DNA of 64,000 nt from Lacticaseibacillus suilingensis (lineage in GTDB: Bacteria > Bacillota > Bacilli > Lactobacillales > Lactobacillaceae). A program made the position numbers and the translations under genes. Below are positions 1 through 7,975 of the stretch, piece by piece. The DNA is taken from assembly GCF_016861845.1 (NCBI RefSeq), contig NZ_BOLV01000016.1, positions 1 to 64,000 on the forward strand, given 5' to 3'. Every line of letters begins with the position of its first letter. The first letter of the stretch is position 1. The notes below the pieces were generated by a model, which saw only the letters and a program-made list of their open reading frames with translations, did no database searches and was not told the DNA's origin.

Positions 1-87
1 ACCGATGCATGGCGTAACAGCCTAGACCACTATCAAGAATTCGTTATCATCGTTGCACTTGACTTGAAAATTGAGGCCTTAATTTAA
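1..87 (+). CDS. C-terminal end of an unidentified gene (partial)
   Basis: Frame 1 is open from the first base to a TAA at 85-87, giving 28 residues that end in ALDLKIEALI. The start lies before the window. The fragment is too short to assign to a family, and it could be a chance open frame. It lies just upstream of an ArsR-type regulator on the same strand. Confidence 0.35.
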   Translation, partial: TDAWRNSLDHYQEFVIIVALDLKIEALI

Positions 88-159
88 TGTTCACCCGGTT
101 TTAAATTGAGTTATTATAAACGCTATAGTGATTATATTCATAACGAGGAGGGGATTAGC

Positions 160-492
160 GTGAACGATTTGTCCCCGGTCCAAACGGCCGCTTTGAAAGA
201 ATTGCATCAAGATAGTGGGCATCTCGCTGCCCTTGCTAATGCCAGTCGGCAAAAATTGCTGATGATCCTCGGGCAAAATCCGACGGTTCATGGCATGAAG
301 GTCAATGATCTGGCCGAAATGATTGATTTGTCGCAGCCGGCAACGTCGCATCACCTGAAGCAATTGCATGAGCTGGGTATGGTCAATAGTCGCCAAGTCG
401 GCAACATTGTCTATTATTACCTGACGCTTGATGACACCATCGCGCGGCTGGAACGGCTGACAACGCTGCTGGAAAAACGGGCTGCCAATTAG
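160..492 (+). CDS. ArsR-family winged-helix transcriptional regulator
   Basis: A 110-residue protein with a winged helix-turn-helix of the ArsR/SmtB type: the segment DLAEMIDLSQPATSHHLKQL reads as helix-turn-recognition helix and is followed by a wing around VGNIVYYYL. GTG at 160 is chosen because AGGAGGGG lies six bases upstream; an in-frame TTG at 106 has no such site. No metal-binding cysteine pair is visible, so the signal it senses is unknown. ArsR proteins usually repress their own operon. The neighbour upstream is cut off, so the target cannot be inferred. Confidence 0.85.
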   Translation: MNDLSPVQTAALKELHQDSGHLAALANASRQKLLMILGQNPTVHGMKVNDLAEMIDLSQPATSHHLKQLHELGMVNSRQVGNIVYYYLTLDDTIARLERLTTLLEKRAAN

Positions 493-523
493 GCCACGCT
501 GCCTTACTGAACCGCGGCACTGA

Positions 524-552
524 TTGACTTTTACCCCAGAGCATGGGATACT
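524..552 (+). promoter_or_regulatory. Promoter of tyrS leader
   Basis: TTGACT at 524-529 and GATACT at 547-552 are separated by 17 bases, a good sigma-A match. The predicted start near 559 lies just before the T-box leader. Confidence 0.6.
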
Positions 553-559
553 GATTTCA

Positions 560-776
560 ATATTTGACCAGTAGTTTCAGTAGCAGATCAGGGGATGCCT
601 CAGCGAGTCGGCGGCCGGTGCGAGTCGATCTTCTCTGGTTTGCGAATTACACCTACCGTTGTGGTCTTGGCTGATGGCCGTTATCCATCAAGAGTGATGG
701 CCTTGGCCATAATGTGGGTGGTACCGCGGAAACTTTTCGTCCCTGTTTGCAAATGCAAGCAGGGACTTTTTTTGGT
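560..776 (+). promoter_or_regulatory. T-box leader, tyrosine-specific
   Basis: The leader has an AGTAGCAGA box near 570, the T-box core GGGTGGTACCGCGG at about 716-729, and a terminator (GTCCCTG..CAGGGAC followed by seven T) near 741-774. In the specifier region GCGAATTACACC, the TAC at 648-650 is a tyrosine codon followed by A, as expected. Uncharged tRNA-Tyr should favour the antiterminator and switch on tyrS. T-box identity is clear; the specifier assignment is by eye. Confidence 0.9.
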
Positions 777-795
777 CATAAAACAGGAGGATATC

Positions 796-2058
796 ATGGC
801 AGAAAATATCTTGGATGAATTAGCATGGCGCGGGGCGCTGAATCAATTAACGGATGAGGAAGGCTTGCGGAAGCTGACTTCGGAAAAACATGTCGGCATT
901 TATGTTGGCACGGATCCAACCGGGGATTCGCTACATGTTGGGCACCTGATTCCTTTCATGATGCTCAAACGGTTCCAGCTCATGGGGCACAAGCCGGTCA
1001 TCTTGATTGGCGGCGGCACCGGATCGATTGGCGATCCCTCTGGCCGTAACTCTGAACGGGTGCTGCAGACCATGGCCACCATTAATGAAAATAAAAAGAA
1101 GCTCACAGCCCAAATGGAGCGGTTATTCGGCACCGATAACTTCCGCATTATCGATAACTACACCTGGTTGTCCAAGCTGTCGATGCTAGACTTTCTGCGC
1201 GACTACGGCAAGCTGTTCCCAGTTAATCAGATGCTGAATAAGGAAGTTGTGGCCAGCCGCCTGGAAAACGGGATTTCCTACACCGAATTTACCTACCAGA
1301 TTTTGCAATCCATCGACTTCCTGGAACTGTACAAGACAGAAGATGTGCAAGTCCAGCTCGGCGGCGCCGATCAATGGGGCAACATTACTGCCGGCATCGA
1401 CTTAATTCACAAGACTGAAGGCGCCGACGCTAAGGTCTACGGCTTGACCAACCCGCTGATGCTGAAGTCTGATGGGACCAAGTTTGGCAAATCCGCTGGC
1501 GGCGCCGTGTGGTTGGATCCGGAAAAGACCAGCCCTTACGAGTTCTACCAGTTCTGGTTTAACCAAGATGATGCGGATGTGGAGAAGTTCCTGAAGTTCT
1601 TCACCTTCCTGGATAAGGAAGAAATCGCTGATCTGGTCGAAGCCACCAAGACGCATCCTGAAAAGCGGGAAGCCCAGCGCCGCCTCGCGCAAGAAGTAAC
1701 CAAGTTTGTGCACGGGCAAAAAGCGGTTGACCAGGCTGAGGCCATTTCTGCGGCGTTGTTCTCTGGCGATGTGCAGGATTTGACGGCCGAAGAAATCACC
1801 CAAGGTTTTAAACAGTTCCCGACCAAAAATGCGCCAGCGGCCAGCGAGAACATCGTGACCTGGCTGGTGGACACCACTGGCATCGAGGCTTCTCGCCGGC
1901 AAGCCCGGGAAGACGTGCAAAACGGCGCCATTACCATTAATGGGACGAAAGTGCGTGATTTGGACGCGGTCATCGATCCTAGCAGCCACTTTGACGGGCA
2001 ATTTGTCATTGTGCGGCGTGGGAAGAAGAAGTACTTCTTGGTCAAGATTACCGCCTAA
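796..2058 (+). CDS. tyrS: Tyrosine--tRNA ligase
   Basis: This 420-residue class I aminoacyl-tRNA synthetase charges tRNA-Tyr in the cytosol. The HIGH-type motif is HVGHL (H47) and the KMSKS-type loop is KFGKS (from K229). A C-terminal S4-like RNA-binding region contains SRRQAREDVQNGAITINGTK. ATG at 796 follows AGGAGG five bases upstream; a longer reading from 595 would run through the T-box and terminator and is not credible. Length matches bacterial TyrRS. Expression is controlled by the T-box directly upstream. Confidence 0.98.
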   Translation: MAENILDELAWRGALNQLTDEEGLRKLTSEKHVGIYVGTDPTGDSLHVGHLIPFMMLKRFQLMGHKPVILIGGGTGSIGDPSGRNSERVLQTMATINENKKKLTAQMERLFGTDNFRIIDNYTWLSKLSMLDFLRDYGKLFPVNQMLNKEVVASRLENGISYTEFTYQILQSIDFLELYKTEDVQVQLGGADQWGNITAGIDLIHKTEGADAKVYGLTNPLMLKSDGTKFGKSAGGAVWLDPEKTSPYEFYQFWFNQDDADVEKFLKFFTFLDKEEIADLVEATKTHPEKREAQRRLAQEVTKFVHGQKAVDQAEAISAALFSGDVQDLTAEEITQGFKQFPTKNAPAASENIVTWLVDTTGIEASRRQAREDVQNGAITINGTKVRDLDAVIDPSSHFDGQFVIVRRGKKKYFLVKITA

Positions 2059-2145
2059 TTTTTTTCGGCGACACCAGGCGAATTCAGCGGCGCGCCGTGC
2101 AGGCAGGATGCTATACTTGATGTAATCGTTAAGGAGGGCATGCCT

Positions 2146-2505
2146 ATGGCTTACACAGTGGTCGGAGCGACTTATCAAGCGCAGTCGTTAGCGGTTTTCT
2201 ACGCTGGCTTAGATACGCAGCCGTTATTAAGTTACGAAGAAGCAGGTAAAGAGGCGCTGAAGCTGCTGAATGCGGAGCTGGCCGCCAGTACGTTGCCGGA
2301 CCTCCATGAACTGTCCGAGCAGGTTTTGGCTTTTGCCCTCAAACAACCCATCGACATGCACGGCTTGGATGATGCCACCGGCGAAACATTAACCGTCAGC
2401 TGGTTTGCCGATGATCATTTTGCCATTGCCGTGATGGATGCCACCGAAAAATTTCAGATGCATTTGGAAGTCGTGCCGGTTAAAAAAGGTAAGTCAGGGC
2501 GTTAA
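2146..2505 (+). CDS. Uncharacterised small acidic protein
   Basis: A 119-residue protein of unrecognised family with no signal peptide or membrane segment. It looks like a small alpha/beta fold: N-terminal strands around YTVVGATYQA, a helical Glu-rich middle, and C-terminal strands TVSWFADDHFAIAV and FQMHLEVVPV. The start at 2146 is preferred over ATG 2140 because AAGGAGGG at 2131-2138 would leave almost no spacing for the earlier codon. It sits between tyrS and a terminator and may be its own transcription unit. Confidence 0.75.
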   Translation: MAYTVVGATYQAQSLAVFYAGLDTQPLLSYEEAGKEALKLLNAELAASTLPDLHELSEQVLAFALKQPIDMHGLDDATGETLTVSWFADDHFAIAVMDATEKFQMHLEVVPVKKGKSGR

Positions 2506-2523
2506 TTGTAACAGTTCCTCTTT

Positions 2524-2549
2524 AAACGAGTCGCGGTGGCGGCTCGTTT
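2524..2549 (+). terminator. Rho-independent terminator
   Basis: AAACGAG at 2524-2530 pairs with CTCGTTT at 2543-2549, with further G-C pairing between and a T-rich tail. It closes the small gene upstream. Confidence 0.7.
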
Positions 2550-2771
2550 TCATTTACTTGCATTTATTTGCTCATGTTTGGTCAAAACTCGAATTTGCAT
2601 GGACGTTATTTTTGAAAATCTTTGTGAAATAGTAACAGCTCGGGAATCCCACCAGTCCACACGTTTGTACTCGCAAAACTGTATTTGTACATAGCTGGAA
2701 TAATGGGGCGATGTTTCATTTGTCATAATGCAACATTCCGTGTCCTTAGCGACTTAGTTTGTTAACGGTAC

Positions 2772-2804
2772 TGTAACAGTGCTGTAATGTTCAGCTGATA
2801 CACT
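2772..2804 (+). promoter_or_regulatory. WalR box and promoter of the NlpC/P60 gene
   Basis: TGTAAC (2772-2777), five bases, then TGTAAT (2783-2788) is an exact match to the WalR consensus TGTWAH-N5-TGTWAH known from Bacillus and Staphylococcus. A -10-like TACACT follows at 2799-2804, so the box covers the -35 region, the position expected for activation. Transcription would enter a gene for a cell-wall hydrolase, the classic WalRK target. The rest of the 335-base gap before the gene shows only the terminator at 2524 and AT-rich sequence. Confidence 0.7.
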
Positions 2805-2839
2805 CATCTACAGTTAATTCATTGAGGAGTGAGTGTTGA

Positions 2840-4018
2840 ATGAAGTTTGCAAAGACATTAACCATCGTCGCCGCGGCGACATTGATCGGGTCGGGGGCAT
2901 TTAGTACCGCAGCTAATGTATCTGCTGATGACGTCAGCGATGCTAAAAGCGCTGTTACCAAAAATCAAACTAGCACGAATGCATTGTTGGCTAAGTTACA
3001 GACGGCGCAAGACAATGTCATGAAGATCAACAACCAGATTAGTGACAAGACGGTTGAAATTGACACAGCCAAAGCCAACATTACGACCACGCAGGCTAAA
3101 ATCGATAGCTACCAAGCCCAGATTGTTAAGGCCGAAGTCGAAGTTAAGAGCCGCAAGAGCGTGCTGAAAAAGCAGTTAGTTTCGCTACAAAAAGAAGTTG
3201 GCGAGTCAGCCACTGGGAACGTCTACTTTGACTTCTTGCTAAACGCTAAGAGCTTTTCTGATCTGGTTTCTCGGAGCTTCACCATTAACAAGTTGAACGA
3301 AGCCAGCCAAAACGCGTTGGACGCGGTTAAGGAAGCAGAAGCAAAACAAGTTTCCTTGAAGTCAGCTCAAGAAACCAAGAAAACGGAATTGGTTGCTACC
3401 AAGACCAAGCTTGATAACGATATGACCCAGCTCACTAGCTTGAAGGACCAAGCTACTAAGGATGCTGATTCATTGACCAAGCAGATTAATGACAACAAAG
3501 CTCAGCTGACCACTTTACAGAGCAACGTGAACAAGGCGACGGCTGCGGCCGCTGCGGCTCTGGTAGCCCAGACCCAAACCACGACTGCTGCTGCCACGCC
3601 GGTCAAGACCAGTGCTAAAGCTTCAAGTAATTCTAGCACCGGGATGCAGTCAACCGTTAGCTATGGCGATGGGAGTAAGAGCGCCTTCGTTCAGAAAGCC
3701 TTGAGTTTCGTTGGTACGCCGTATGTTTGGGGCGGTGCTAGTGCTTCTGGGCTTGACTGCTCCGGCTTAGTGATGTTAGCTGCTCGGCTTTCCGGTCTTG
3801 GTAGCTTACCACACAATGCCGCTGCTCAATCCAGCCTTGGCCACTCGGTTTCACTTTCCAGCCTTCAGCCTGGCGATCTGCTCTTCTGGGGTTCACCAGC
3901 ATACCACGTTGCGATCTATATCGGCGGTGGTCAGTATGTCCACGCACCAAAGCCTGGCGATGTTGTCCACACCGCGTCCTTGTCCGGTTGGAGCCCAGCA
4001 TACGCTCGTCGCCTCTAA
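2840..4018 (+). CDS. Secreted NlpC/P60 peptidoglycan endopeptidase with coiled-coil N-terminus
   Basis: A 392-residue secreted cell-wall hydrolase. It has a signal peptide (about 1-29, hydrophobic TIVAAATLIGSGAF, cleavage near VSA-DD), then a long coiled-coil region (about 35-230) rich in Lys, Gln and Thr, an Ala/Thr/Ser linker, and a C-terminal NlpC/P60 domain (about 280-392). The catalytic cysteine is C307 in DCSGL and the histidine is H356 in YHVAIYIG. The layout matches PcsB/p75-type proteins that cut stem peptides during growth and division. A WalR-type box upstream supports cell-wall control. It is followed by a strong terminator. Confidence 0.93.
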   Translation: MKFAKTLTIVAAATLIGSGAFSTAANVSADDVSDAKSAVTKNQTSTNALLAKLQTAQDNVMKINNQISDKTVEIDTAKANITTTQAKIDSYQAQIVKAEVEVKSRKSVLKKQLVSLQKEVGESATGNVYFDFLLNAKSFSDLVSRSFTINKLNEASQNALDAVKEAEAKQVSLKSAQETKKTELVATKTKLDNDMTQLTSLKDQATKDADSLTKQINDNKAQLTTLQSNVNKATAAAAAALVAQTQTTTAAATPVKTSAKASSNSSTGMQSTVSYGDGSKSAFVQKALSFVGTPYVWGGASASGLDCSGLVMLAARLSGLGSLPHNAAAQSSLGHSVSLSSLQPGDLLFWGSPAYHVAIYIGGGQYVHAPKPGDVVHTASLSGWSPAYARRL

Positions 4019-4055
4019 TAATTAGCAACTCACAAATAAACACTCACAATGAAGA

Positions 4056-4079
4056 AACCCGCCGTGTGCGGGTTTTTTG
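4056..4079 (+). terminator. Rho-independent terminator
   Basis: AACCCGC (4056-4062) pairs with GCGGGTT (4068-4074), followed by a T run. It ends the NlpC/P60 transcript. Confidence 0.85.
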
Positions 4080-4135
4080 TTGCCCAATTTTTCTGCTAGG
4101 TTTCTGTTACAATAGAAGGAATTAGGAGGGCACTC

Positions 4136-4717
4136 ATGGCACATCAACTGATTGTTATTACCGGGGCCAGCGGGACCGGCAAAACCACCGTCAGCACGTA
4201 TTTACACACGCATTACCAGGTAGCGCGGGTCATTACGCATACCACGCGACCGATGCGCGCTGGCGAGACGAATGGCGTGGACTATTATTTTGAAACGCCG
4301 ACCAGTTTTGCTCAAAATCATTACATCGAGCATGTCACGTACGCGGGCTATAGTTACGGTAGTTCGTATGAAGCGTTGGATCGGGCTTTTGCCCAGTCCA
4401 ATTACGCCAGCATCGTGCTTGATACCGCTGGCGCCATCAGTTATGTGCAGCAACTTGATCCCAAACCTGCAGTCCTCTTTCTCACCCTGGAGCAGCCGCA
4501 TGTGCTGAAGCAGCGGTTGCTCAACCGCGGCGACGAACCGGCGATGATTACGCAGCGTCTGCAAAGCGATGAGTATCGTCGCGATCTGACTCTGCCGCCG
4601 GCGCTGGCGGGAGTGGCCACGGTGGTCACCAATGATAAGTGGCCAGAGGCTAAGCGGGCGATTGATCAGTTCTTCCAGCAGTTGCAGGTGAAGCAGGAGG
4701 CTGAGCAGGGACGCTGA
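4136..4717 (+). CDS. Guanylate-kinase-like P-loop protein
   Basis: A 193-residue protein with a Walker A motif (GASGTGKTT near residue 10) and the guanylate-kinase GMP-binding signature (TRPMRAGETNGVDYYF near 41-56). Known family members phosphorylate GMP to GDP with ATP. The length fits, but the later part (RLLNRGDEPAMITQRL) is diverged, and a housekeeping gmk would be expected elsewhere next to rpoZ, so this may be a paralogue. ATG follows TTAGGAGGG. An extended -10 (TGTTACAAT, 4105-4113) lies upstream. It is monocistronic. Confidence 0.85.
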   Translation: MAHQLIVITGASGTGKTTVSTYLHTHYQVARVITHTTRPMRAGETNGVDYYFETPTSFAQNHYIEHVTYAGYSYGSSYEALDRAFAQSNYASIVLDTAGAISYVQQLDPKPAVLFLTLEQPHVLKQRLLNRGDEPAMITQRLQSDEYRRDLTLPPALAGVATVVTNDKWPEAKRAIDQFFQQLQVKQEAEQGR

Positions 4718-4724
4718 GGGCGCG

Positions 4725-5020
4725 AGCTAGGCTACCTGTCGGGCTATGTGTGCTCGGCTCCGCAGCCTTTGTAGTTGCGATCCGTGAGACCAACGCCGGA
4801 GTGGCTAGCTACGCTCAAGGCCTCGCCGTCAAGAACCGGCGGCAATGCCTTGAGCTAGGCTACCCATCCGGCTAAGCCCGTTCTCACTCCGCAGCCTTCG
4901 TAGTTGCGCTGCGCCGAGCAGCGGGGGCGCACATAGCTACGCATATGGCCTCACCGGCAAAAAACGCCGGTAATGCCTTACGCTATGCTATGTGTCCCCC
5001 TAAGTGCGCTCGGCTCCGCA
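4725..5020. repeat. Structured intergenic palindromic repeats (two tandem units)
   Basis: No gene is seen in this 380-base gap. Two palindromic units lie here. The first (about 4789-4893) has arms TAGCTACGC (4806-4814) and GCTAGGCTACC (4854-4864) around CTCAAGGC/GCCTTGAG and an inner CGCCG/CGGCG hairpin. The second (about 4930-4995) has ACATAGC/GCTATGT arms and an inner CCGGC/GCCGG hairpin. The phrase CGGCTCCGCAGCC flanks both. A closely related unit lies at 35388-35490. See the family description under findings. Confidence 0.7.
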
Positions 5021-5027
5021 GCCTGGT

Positions 5028-5085
5028 TTGAACTTCTTTCTTGCCTATGCTAGACTGTATTGACTAATCGTAATTGTTCTGATTA
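5028..5085 (+). promoter_or_regulatory. Promoter with Zur-type operator
   Basis: TTGAAC (5028-5033), 17 bases, and TAGACT (5051-5056) with an upstream TG form a good promoter. Just downstream, 5065-5085 reads TAATCGTAAT, one base, GTTCTGATTA. The left half is an exact match to the Gram-positive Zur box half-site and the right half has three mismatches. The site covers the predicted start of transcription, which would allow zinc-dependent autorepression. Confidence 0.65.
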
Positions 5086-5101
5086 ACGGTGGAGGGCTAA
5101 G

Positions 5102-5539
5102 ATGTCACAGACAACAATCGCTATTGATAAGATGAAGCAAAGCGGGATGCGGGTCACCAAGCAGCGGCGGGATTTGGTCGCTTATTTGGCGGCGTCTGAG
5201 CAGTTTGTGCCAGTCACCACGCTGGACAAATACATGCGCCAGCAGTATCCCGGGCTTTCACATGACACGATTTACCGCAATGTGAAAGAATTCGAGAAGC
5301 TTGGCATTTTGGAAAGTGATGTCCAAAACGAACAGGCCATCGTGAAGTTGCAGTGTGATTTCCAGCATCCGCATCATCACCACTTCATCTGTACGAATTG
5401 TCATCGGGTGCAAGAGTTGAAAATGTGCCCGTTAGACTATTTCGAAAATCAATTGCCTGGCGCCAAAATCGCAAGCCACAACTTCGAACTATATGGCCTG
5501 TGTGCTGACTGCGCGCAAAAACAAGTAGCGAACAACTAA
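5102..5539 (+). CDS. zur: Fur-family metalloregulator, probably Zur
   Basis: A 145-residue Fur-family repressor. The N-terminal winged helix contains MRVTKQRRDLVAYLAAS and the segment HDTIYRNVKEFEKLGIL. The metal-binding C-terminal part has HPHHHHFICTNCHRV and a second pair CADC, giving the structural CxxC..CxxC zinc site. Family members include Fur, PerR and Zur and sequence alone does not separate them well. The Zur-like operator in its own promoter favours Zur. No transporter genes are adjacent. ATG follows TGGAGGG. Confidence 0.85.
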   Translation: MSQTTIAIDKMKQSGMRVTKQRRDLVAYLAASEQFVPVTTLDKYMRQQYPGLSHDTIYRNVKEFEKLGILESDVQNEQAIVKLQCDFQHPHHHHFICTNCHRVQELKMCPLDYFENQLPGAKIASHNFELYGLCADCAQKQVANN

Positions 5540-5582
5540 ACGCGGTGATGGCCGGCAAGTAGCTGGACCTCATGGCGTTTTT
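5540..5582 (+). terminator. Probable terminator after zur
   Basis: AACGC near 5539 pairs with GCGTT near 5576, with GTGA/TCAT extending the stem across a large loop, followed by TTTT. The stem is imperfect. Confidence 0.45.
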
Positions 5583-5654
5583 GCCTTTTCTTAAGGCGTG
5601 GCTGGCCAGATTTAGGTTACAATCGATATAATTAGTTTGAAAAGGAGGGCGCTT

Positions 5655-6086
5655 ATGGCTTATCGGACGCCACCGCTGTTATCGCCAGCGGCCATTGTTT
5701 CCATCATTGTGTTAGTCAGCGGGTATAACTGGGTCAACAATACCGTCAACCCGACGAGTACCCCCAAATCTGAGGCCTCACAAAGTGCGCTGATCTCCAG
5801 TATCAATCAAAGCAAGGCCGATAAATCAAGCAGTTCTAGTAGCAGCAGTGAACCCGCGGCAAGTAGCAGTGAATCCAGTGCTTCTAGCGCCCCTGAAACT
5901 GGTTCCAGTAGCCAACCTGAAGCCTCCAGTTCCAGTCAGGATGAGAGTAGCTCAGGCAGCTCCACTGCCAGCAGCGGCTCCTCTGGCAGTGGAAACACAC
6001 AGGCCAGCGGCTCGTCCGGCTCCTCCGCCTCAAGCGCTAGCTCGAGCAGTTCCTCCAGTACGGCGGATAACAACAATCAAGAGTAG
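5655..6086 (+). CDS. Membrane-anchored serine-rich protein
   Basis: A 143-residue protein with one N-terminal hydrophobic segment (about 11-27, AAIVSIIVLVSGYNW) and then a low-complexity tail in which Ser makes up most positions, with Glu, Ala, Gly and Asn. It is likely an uncleaved membrane anchor with an extracellular, possibly glycosylated, disordered stalk. ATG 5655 is chosen because AAGGAGGG lies five bases upstream; the in-frame TTG at 5637 lies before that site. The next gene follows after 15 bases, so the two probably form an operon. Function is unknown. Confidence 0.8.
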   Translation: MAYRTPPLLSPAAIVSIIVLVSGYNWVNNTVNPTSTPKSEASQSALISSINQSKADKSSSSSSSSEPAASSSESSASSAPETGSSSQPEASSSSQDESSSGSSTASSGSSGSGNTQASGSSGSSASSASSSSSSSTADNNNQE

Positions 6087-6101
6087 GAAGGAGGCTAAGC
6101 C

Positions 6102-6935
6102 ATGCTGACAGTGTTGGATTTACTCAACCGTTTTTTAGGCTATTTCAACATTCAAGATAAAGCGAAAGGCAAGGCCTTCACCGTGGTGGCTGGCGTGGCC
6201 AATCTCTACGTCCTGTACTTGGCTATTCGTTCGCTGCGTTATGCTGGTTACCGGATCCAAGGCGTCTTGTTTTTGCTCCTGTTCTTCGTGTTGCTGTATT
6301 TTATCGCGTTGAATGTGCTGTATTACTTCACCAATAAAACCACCAAGCTGGATATTTCCCCGCTGATTGAAAAACGGCTGGGCGGCAATCCTGAGCGCAT
6401 GAAAGCGGCGGAAGCGGCACTGACCAAGGGCCACCAGATTGGTGCCGCCAGTGGGGTCTTTGCCCAGCAGGAGCTACTGCCCACCGTCCTCACCACCACG
6501 CCGAAGCAACAGGAAAATCTCGCCAATTTGATCCAACTGTTGACCACGGCTGGGACCATCACGACGAATTATCAAGGCCTAGATGCCCATGCCATTCAGC
6601 GGGTGGCCCAGAAAACCCACAAGCCGGTGTCGGCAATGGGCGGCCCCGTGGAACTGCCTTATTACCGCTTGGACATTCAAGGCGATCAGGTGCAGGTGCT
6701 CGGTGGCTTGAATGCCTTGAACGCGGTCTCGTTAGGGGATGTGACCCAGGTCGGGTTGATGCCCGTCAAGGCGGCACTGAAGGATTATCAGCTCGCTGCG
6801 GGACACGTCTTCTTGCAAGGCGGCGAGCATCAGCGGCCAGGCCGGCACGGCTTGTTAAAGGAAAATCACCCCTATGAAATTGTGGTGCAGATTGCCTACT
6901 CACCACGCGCGGATGTGACAGGCCAACAAAATTGA
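6102..6935 (+). CDS. Uncharacterised two-helix membrane protein
   Basis: A 277-residue protein with two hydrophobic segments (about 26-45 and 54-77) near the N-terminus, followed by a soluble domain of about 190 residues. The soluble part has alternating charged and hydrophobic strands and no motif I can name. It resembles conserved membrane proteins of unknown function in lactobacilli. AAGGAGG precedes the ATG. It is probably co-transcribed with the serine-rich protein upstream, so the pair may act at the cell surface. Confidence 0.8.
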   Translation: MLTVLDLLNRFLGYFNIQDKAKGKAFTVVAGVANLYVLYLAIRSLRYAGYRIQGVLFLLLFFVLLYFIALNVLYYFTNKTTKLDISPLIEKRLGGNPERMKAAEAALTKGHQIGAASGVFAQQELLPTVLTTTPKQQENLANLIQLLTTAGTITTNYQGLDAHAIQRVAQKTHKPVSAMGGPVELPYYRLDIQGDQVQVLGGLNALNAVSLGDVTQVGLMPVKAALKDYQLAAGHVFLQGGEHQRPGRHGLLKENHPYEIVVQIAYSPRADVTGQQN

Positions 6936-6940
6936 TTTGC

Positions 6941-7000
6941 AAAACGCTAACGCTATCGGTAGTATTATTTATTAAAACTGATAGAGTTGGCGTTTTTTTT
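6941..7000 (+). terminator. Rho-independent terminator
   Basis: AAAACGCTAACGCTATC (6941-6957) pairs with GATAGAGTTGGCGTTTT (from 6980), followed by a T run. Confidence 0.85.
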
Positions 7001-7089
7001 ATGCTGATTTGTCCGAACCACACAGACAGCTGTTTTTAATCTAAATACGTTAAACGCAATTAAAGGCAATTACCCAGATGATTAACCAA

Positions 7090-7173
7090 GGTGAACCAAA
7101 CCGGTCATGGGGTGAACCAAGGCCCGTCCAAAAGGCTTATTTCTTGCCAACCGGGCGTTGACCAGCGTATGCT
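7090..7173 (+). promoter_or_regulatory. Promoter region of glutamine importer with direct repeats
   Basis: GGTGAACCAA occurs twice, at 7090-7099 and 7111-7120, 21 bases apart (two helical turns), which is typical of a regulator site. TTGCCA (7144-7149), 18 bases, and TATGCT (7168-7173) form a plausible promoter downstream. The repeats lie upstream of the -35, where an activator would bind. The regulator is not identified. Confidence 0.45.
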
Positions 7174-7226
7174 GGAAACAAGCATTGTCTGTGCAGTGCC
7201 TTAATTGCGCAAAAGGGGGAATCCAG

Positions 7227-7964
7227 ATGTCAATGATCGAATTTCATGACGTCGAGAAGTACTACGGCAAGTTCCACGCGTTAAAGAATATTAATTTAAC
7301 GATCGATCGCGGGGAAGTGGTCACCATCATCGGCCCGTCCGGCTCTGGGAAAAGTACCTTGCTGCGGACCATTAACGGCCTTGAGTTGATTACTTCCGGG
7401 CAATTGATCGTCAACGACTATGATTTAGCCGACCGTAAAACGGATATGAACAAGATTCGCAAAAATGTCGGCATGGTGTTCCAGCACTTTAATTTGTATG
7501 CCAACAAAACGGTGCTAGAAAACATCACCCTCGGCCCTACCTTGGTGCTCAAAGCCGACAAGGCGCAGGCGGAAAAAGAAGCGATGGCCCTGCTCGACAT
7601 GGTTGGCTTGGCCGATCAGGCGCCGAAGTTCCCCGCCGCACTGTCAGGCGGCCAAAAGCAGCGGGTCGCGATCGCGCGGTCCTTGGCCATGAAGCCGCGG
7701 GCCATTTTGTTCGATGAACCGACCTCCGCGCTGGATCCGGAAATGATCGGTGATGTGCTGGATGTCATGCAGAAAATCGCCAAGCAAGGCATGACGATGG
7801 TCGTGGTGACCCACGAAATGGGCTTTGCCAAGCGCGTGGGTGATCGCATTGTCTTCATGGCAGATGGCCAAATCTTGGAAGATGCCACCGATGTGAAGGG
7901 CTTCTTCGATCATCCTAAGGAACCACGGGCCCAGGAATTCATCAGTAAGATTTTGAATCACTAG
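7227..7964 (+). CDS. glnQ: Polar amino-acid ABC transporter ATPase (glutamine/glutamate type)
   Basis: A 245-residue cytoplasmic ATPase that powers amino-acid import. It has Walker A GPSGSGKST, Q-loop FQHFNLY, signature LSGGQKQR, Walker B AILFDEPTSALDP and a switch histidine in VVVTHEMGF. The pattern is that of the GlnQ/GltL/ArtP subfamily. ATG 7227 follows AAAAGGGGGA; a longer in-frame reading lacks a ribosome site. It is first in a four-gene operon with a lipoprotein and two permeases. Confidence 0.95.
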   Translation: MSMIEFHDVEKYYGKFHALKNINLTIDRGEVVTIIGPSGSGKSTLLRTINGLELITSGQLIVNDYDLADRKTDMNKIRKNVGMVFQHFNLYANKTVLENITLGPTLVLKADKAQAEKEAMALLDMVGLADQAPKFPAALSGGQKQRVAIARSLAMKPRAILFDEPTSALDPEMIGDVLDVMQKIAKQGMTMVVVTHEMGFAKRVGDRIVFMADGQILEDATDVKGFFDHPKEPRAQEFISKILNH

Positions 7965-7975
7965 GAGGGGCGCGC

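Noticed and set aside
595-795. Extended N-terminus of TyrRS
   Set aside because: The added sequence is the T-box and its terminator; ATG 796 has a proper ribosome site and gives the family's normal length.
4725-5020. Remnants of an insertion sequence
   Set aside because: No transposase fragment and no target-site duplication are seen; the units are better explained as structured repeats.
5655-6086. Second overlapping frame in the serine-rich gene
   Set aside because: The Ala/Pro-rich alternative reading from 5848 is a shadow of repetitive Ser codons and has no ribosome site.
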